From assembly GCA_003585845.1 (NCBI GenBank), contig NQOP01000001.1:108745-117497 (forward strand): 8,753 bases of DNA, written 5' to 3'. Source of the DNA: Bifidobacteriaceae bacterium NR021. GTDB lineage: Bacteria; Actinomycetota; Actinomycetes; Actinomycetales; Bifidobacteriaceae. The notes beneath the pieces were generated by a model. The model was not told the origin of the DNA, ran no database searches, and saw only the letters and a program-made list of their open reading frames with translations. Numbering within the stretch: position 1 is the stretch's first letter; the number at the start of each line of letters is the position of its first letter. Shown here one piece after another: positions 8,676 through 8,753 of this stretch. A program made the position numbers and the translations under genes.

Positions 8676-8753
8676 GTTGCTGGGCAGCGCGACGACCTGC
8701 CTGAGCGCTGCGATTTAGCGCGCGAAGGCAACTCGGAGCGCCGAGCTTGCTTA
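8676..8753. other. GC-rich, repeat-dense tail with no assignable gene
   Basis: These 78 bases are about 65% G+C by hand count and contain several short inverted repeats: GCAGCGC (8684-8690) with GCGCTGC (8705-8711), GGCAG (8683-8687) with CTGCC (8697-8701), GCGCT (8705-8709) with AGCGC (8717-8721), and CTCGG (8732-8736) with CCGAG (8741-8745). Some compete for the same bases. Open frames cross it on both strands but none gives a recognisable protein. It could be the edge of a structured RNA, a repeat element or the end of a convergent gene; the window ends too soon to tell. Confidence 0.5.

Noticed and set aside
1..8753. Mobile elements, CRISPR, toxin-antitoxin, phage or biosynthetic genes.
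   Set aside because: Every stretch longer than about 330 bases is filled by the three housekeeping genes; no transposase, spaced repeat array, tRNA or accessory gene is visible.

Overview
This is a conserved housekeeping locus from a member of the Bifidobacteriaceae (Actinomycetota). Gardnerella or a close relative is most likely. The evidence is the bifidobacterial style of the RpoB and RpoC proteins, the coiled-coil insert near the RpoC N-terminus that marks actinobacterial enzymes, the absence of the large trigger-loop insert found in proteobacteria, and an intermediate base composition rather than the roughly 60% GC of most Bifidobacterium. The genus is an inference from remembered sequences, not a search result.

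Layout. Positions 1-624 (minus strand) hold the first 208 codons of a SPOUT-family tRNA methyltransferase gene of the TrmL type, cut by the window edge inside its third conserved motif. Positions 625-947 are a divergent intergenic region that must carry promoters for both directions. It holds a reasonable sigma-70-like promoter candidate for rpoB, an imperfect direct repeat and a short untranslated leader. rpoB (948-4514) and rpoC (4597-8616) follow on the plus strand, 82 bases apart and probably co-transcribed. A strong intrinsic terminator (8640-8675) closes the unit. The last 78 bases are GC-rich, full of short inverted repeats and without a gene that can be assigned.

How the genes work together. 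RpoB (beta) and RpoC (beta prime) form the two jaws and the active centre of RNA polymerase and are made from one transcript. The neighbouring trmL product methylates the wobble base of certain tRNAs, so the locus serves transcription and translation. rplJ/rplL do not precede rpoB here, so rpoBC appears to have its own promoter.

I found no previously undescribed system, no mobile element, no CRISPR and no tRNA or rRNA. The observations most worth a check are an asparagine in RpoB at the position of E. coli His526 (rifamycin pocket), a non-standard motif 2 in the TrmL-like protein, the probable TTG start of rpoB, two short direct repeats in the intergenic gaps, and the structured GC-rich tail.
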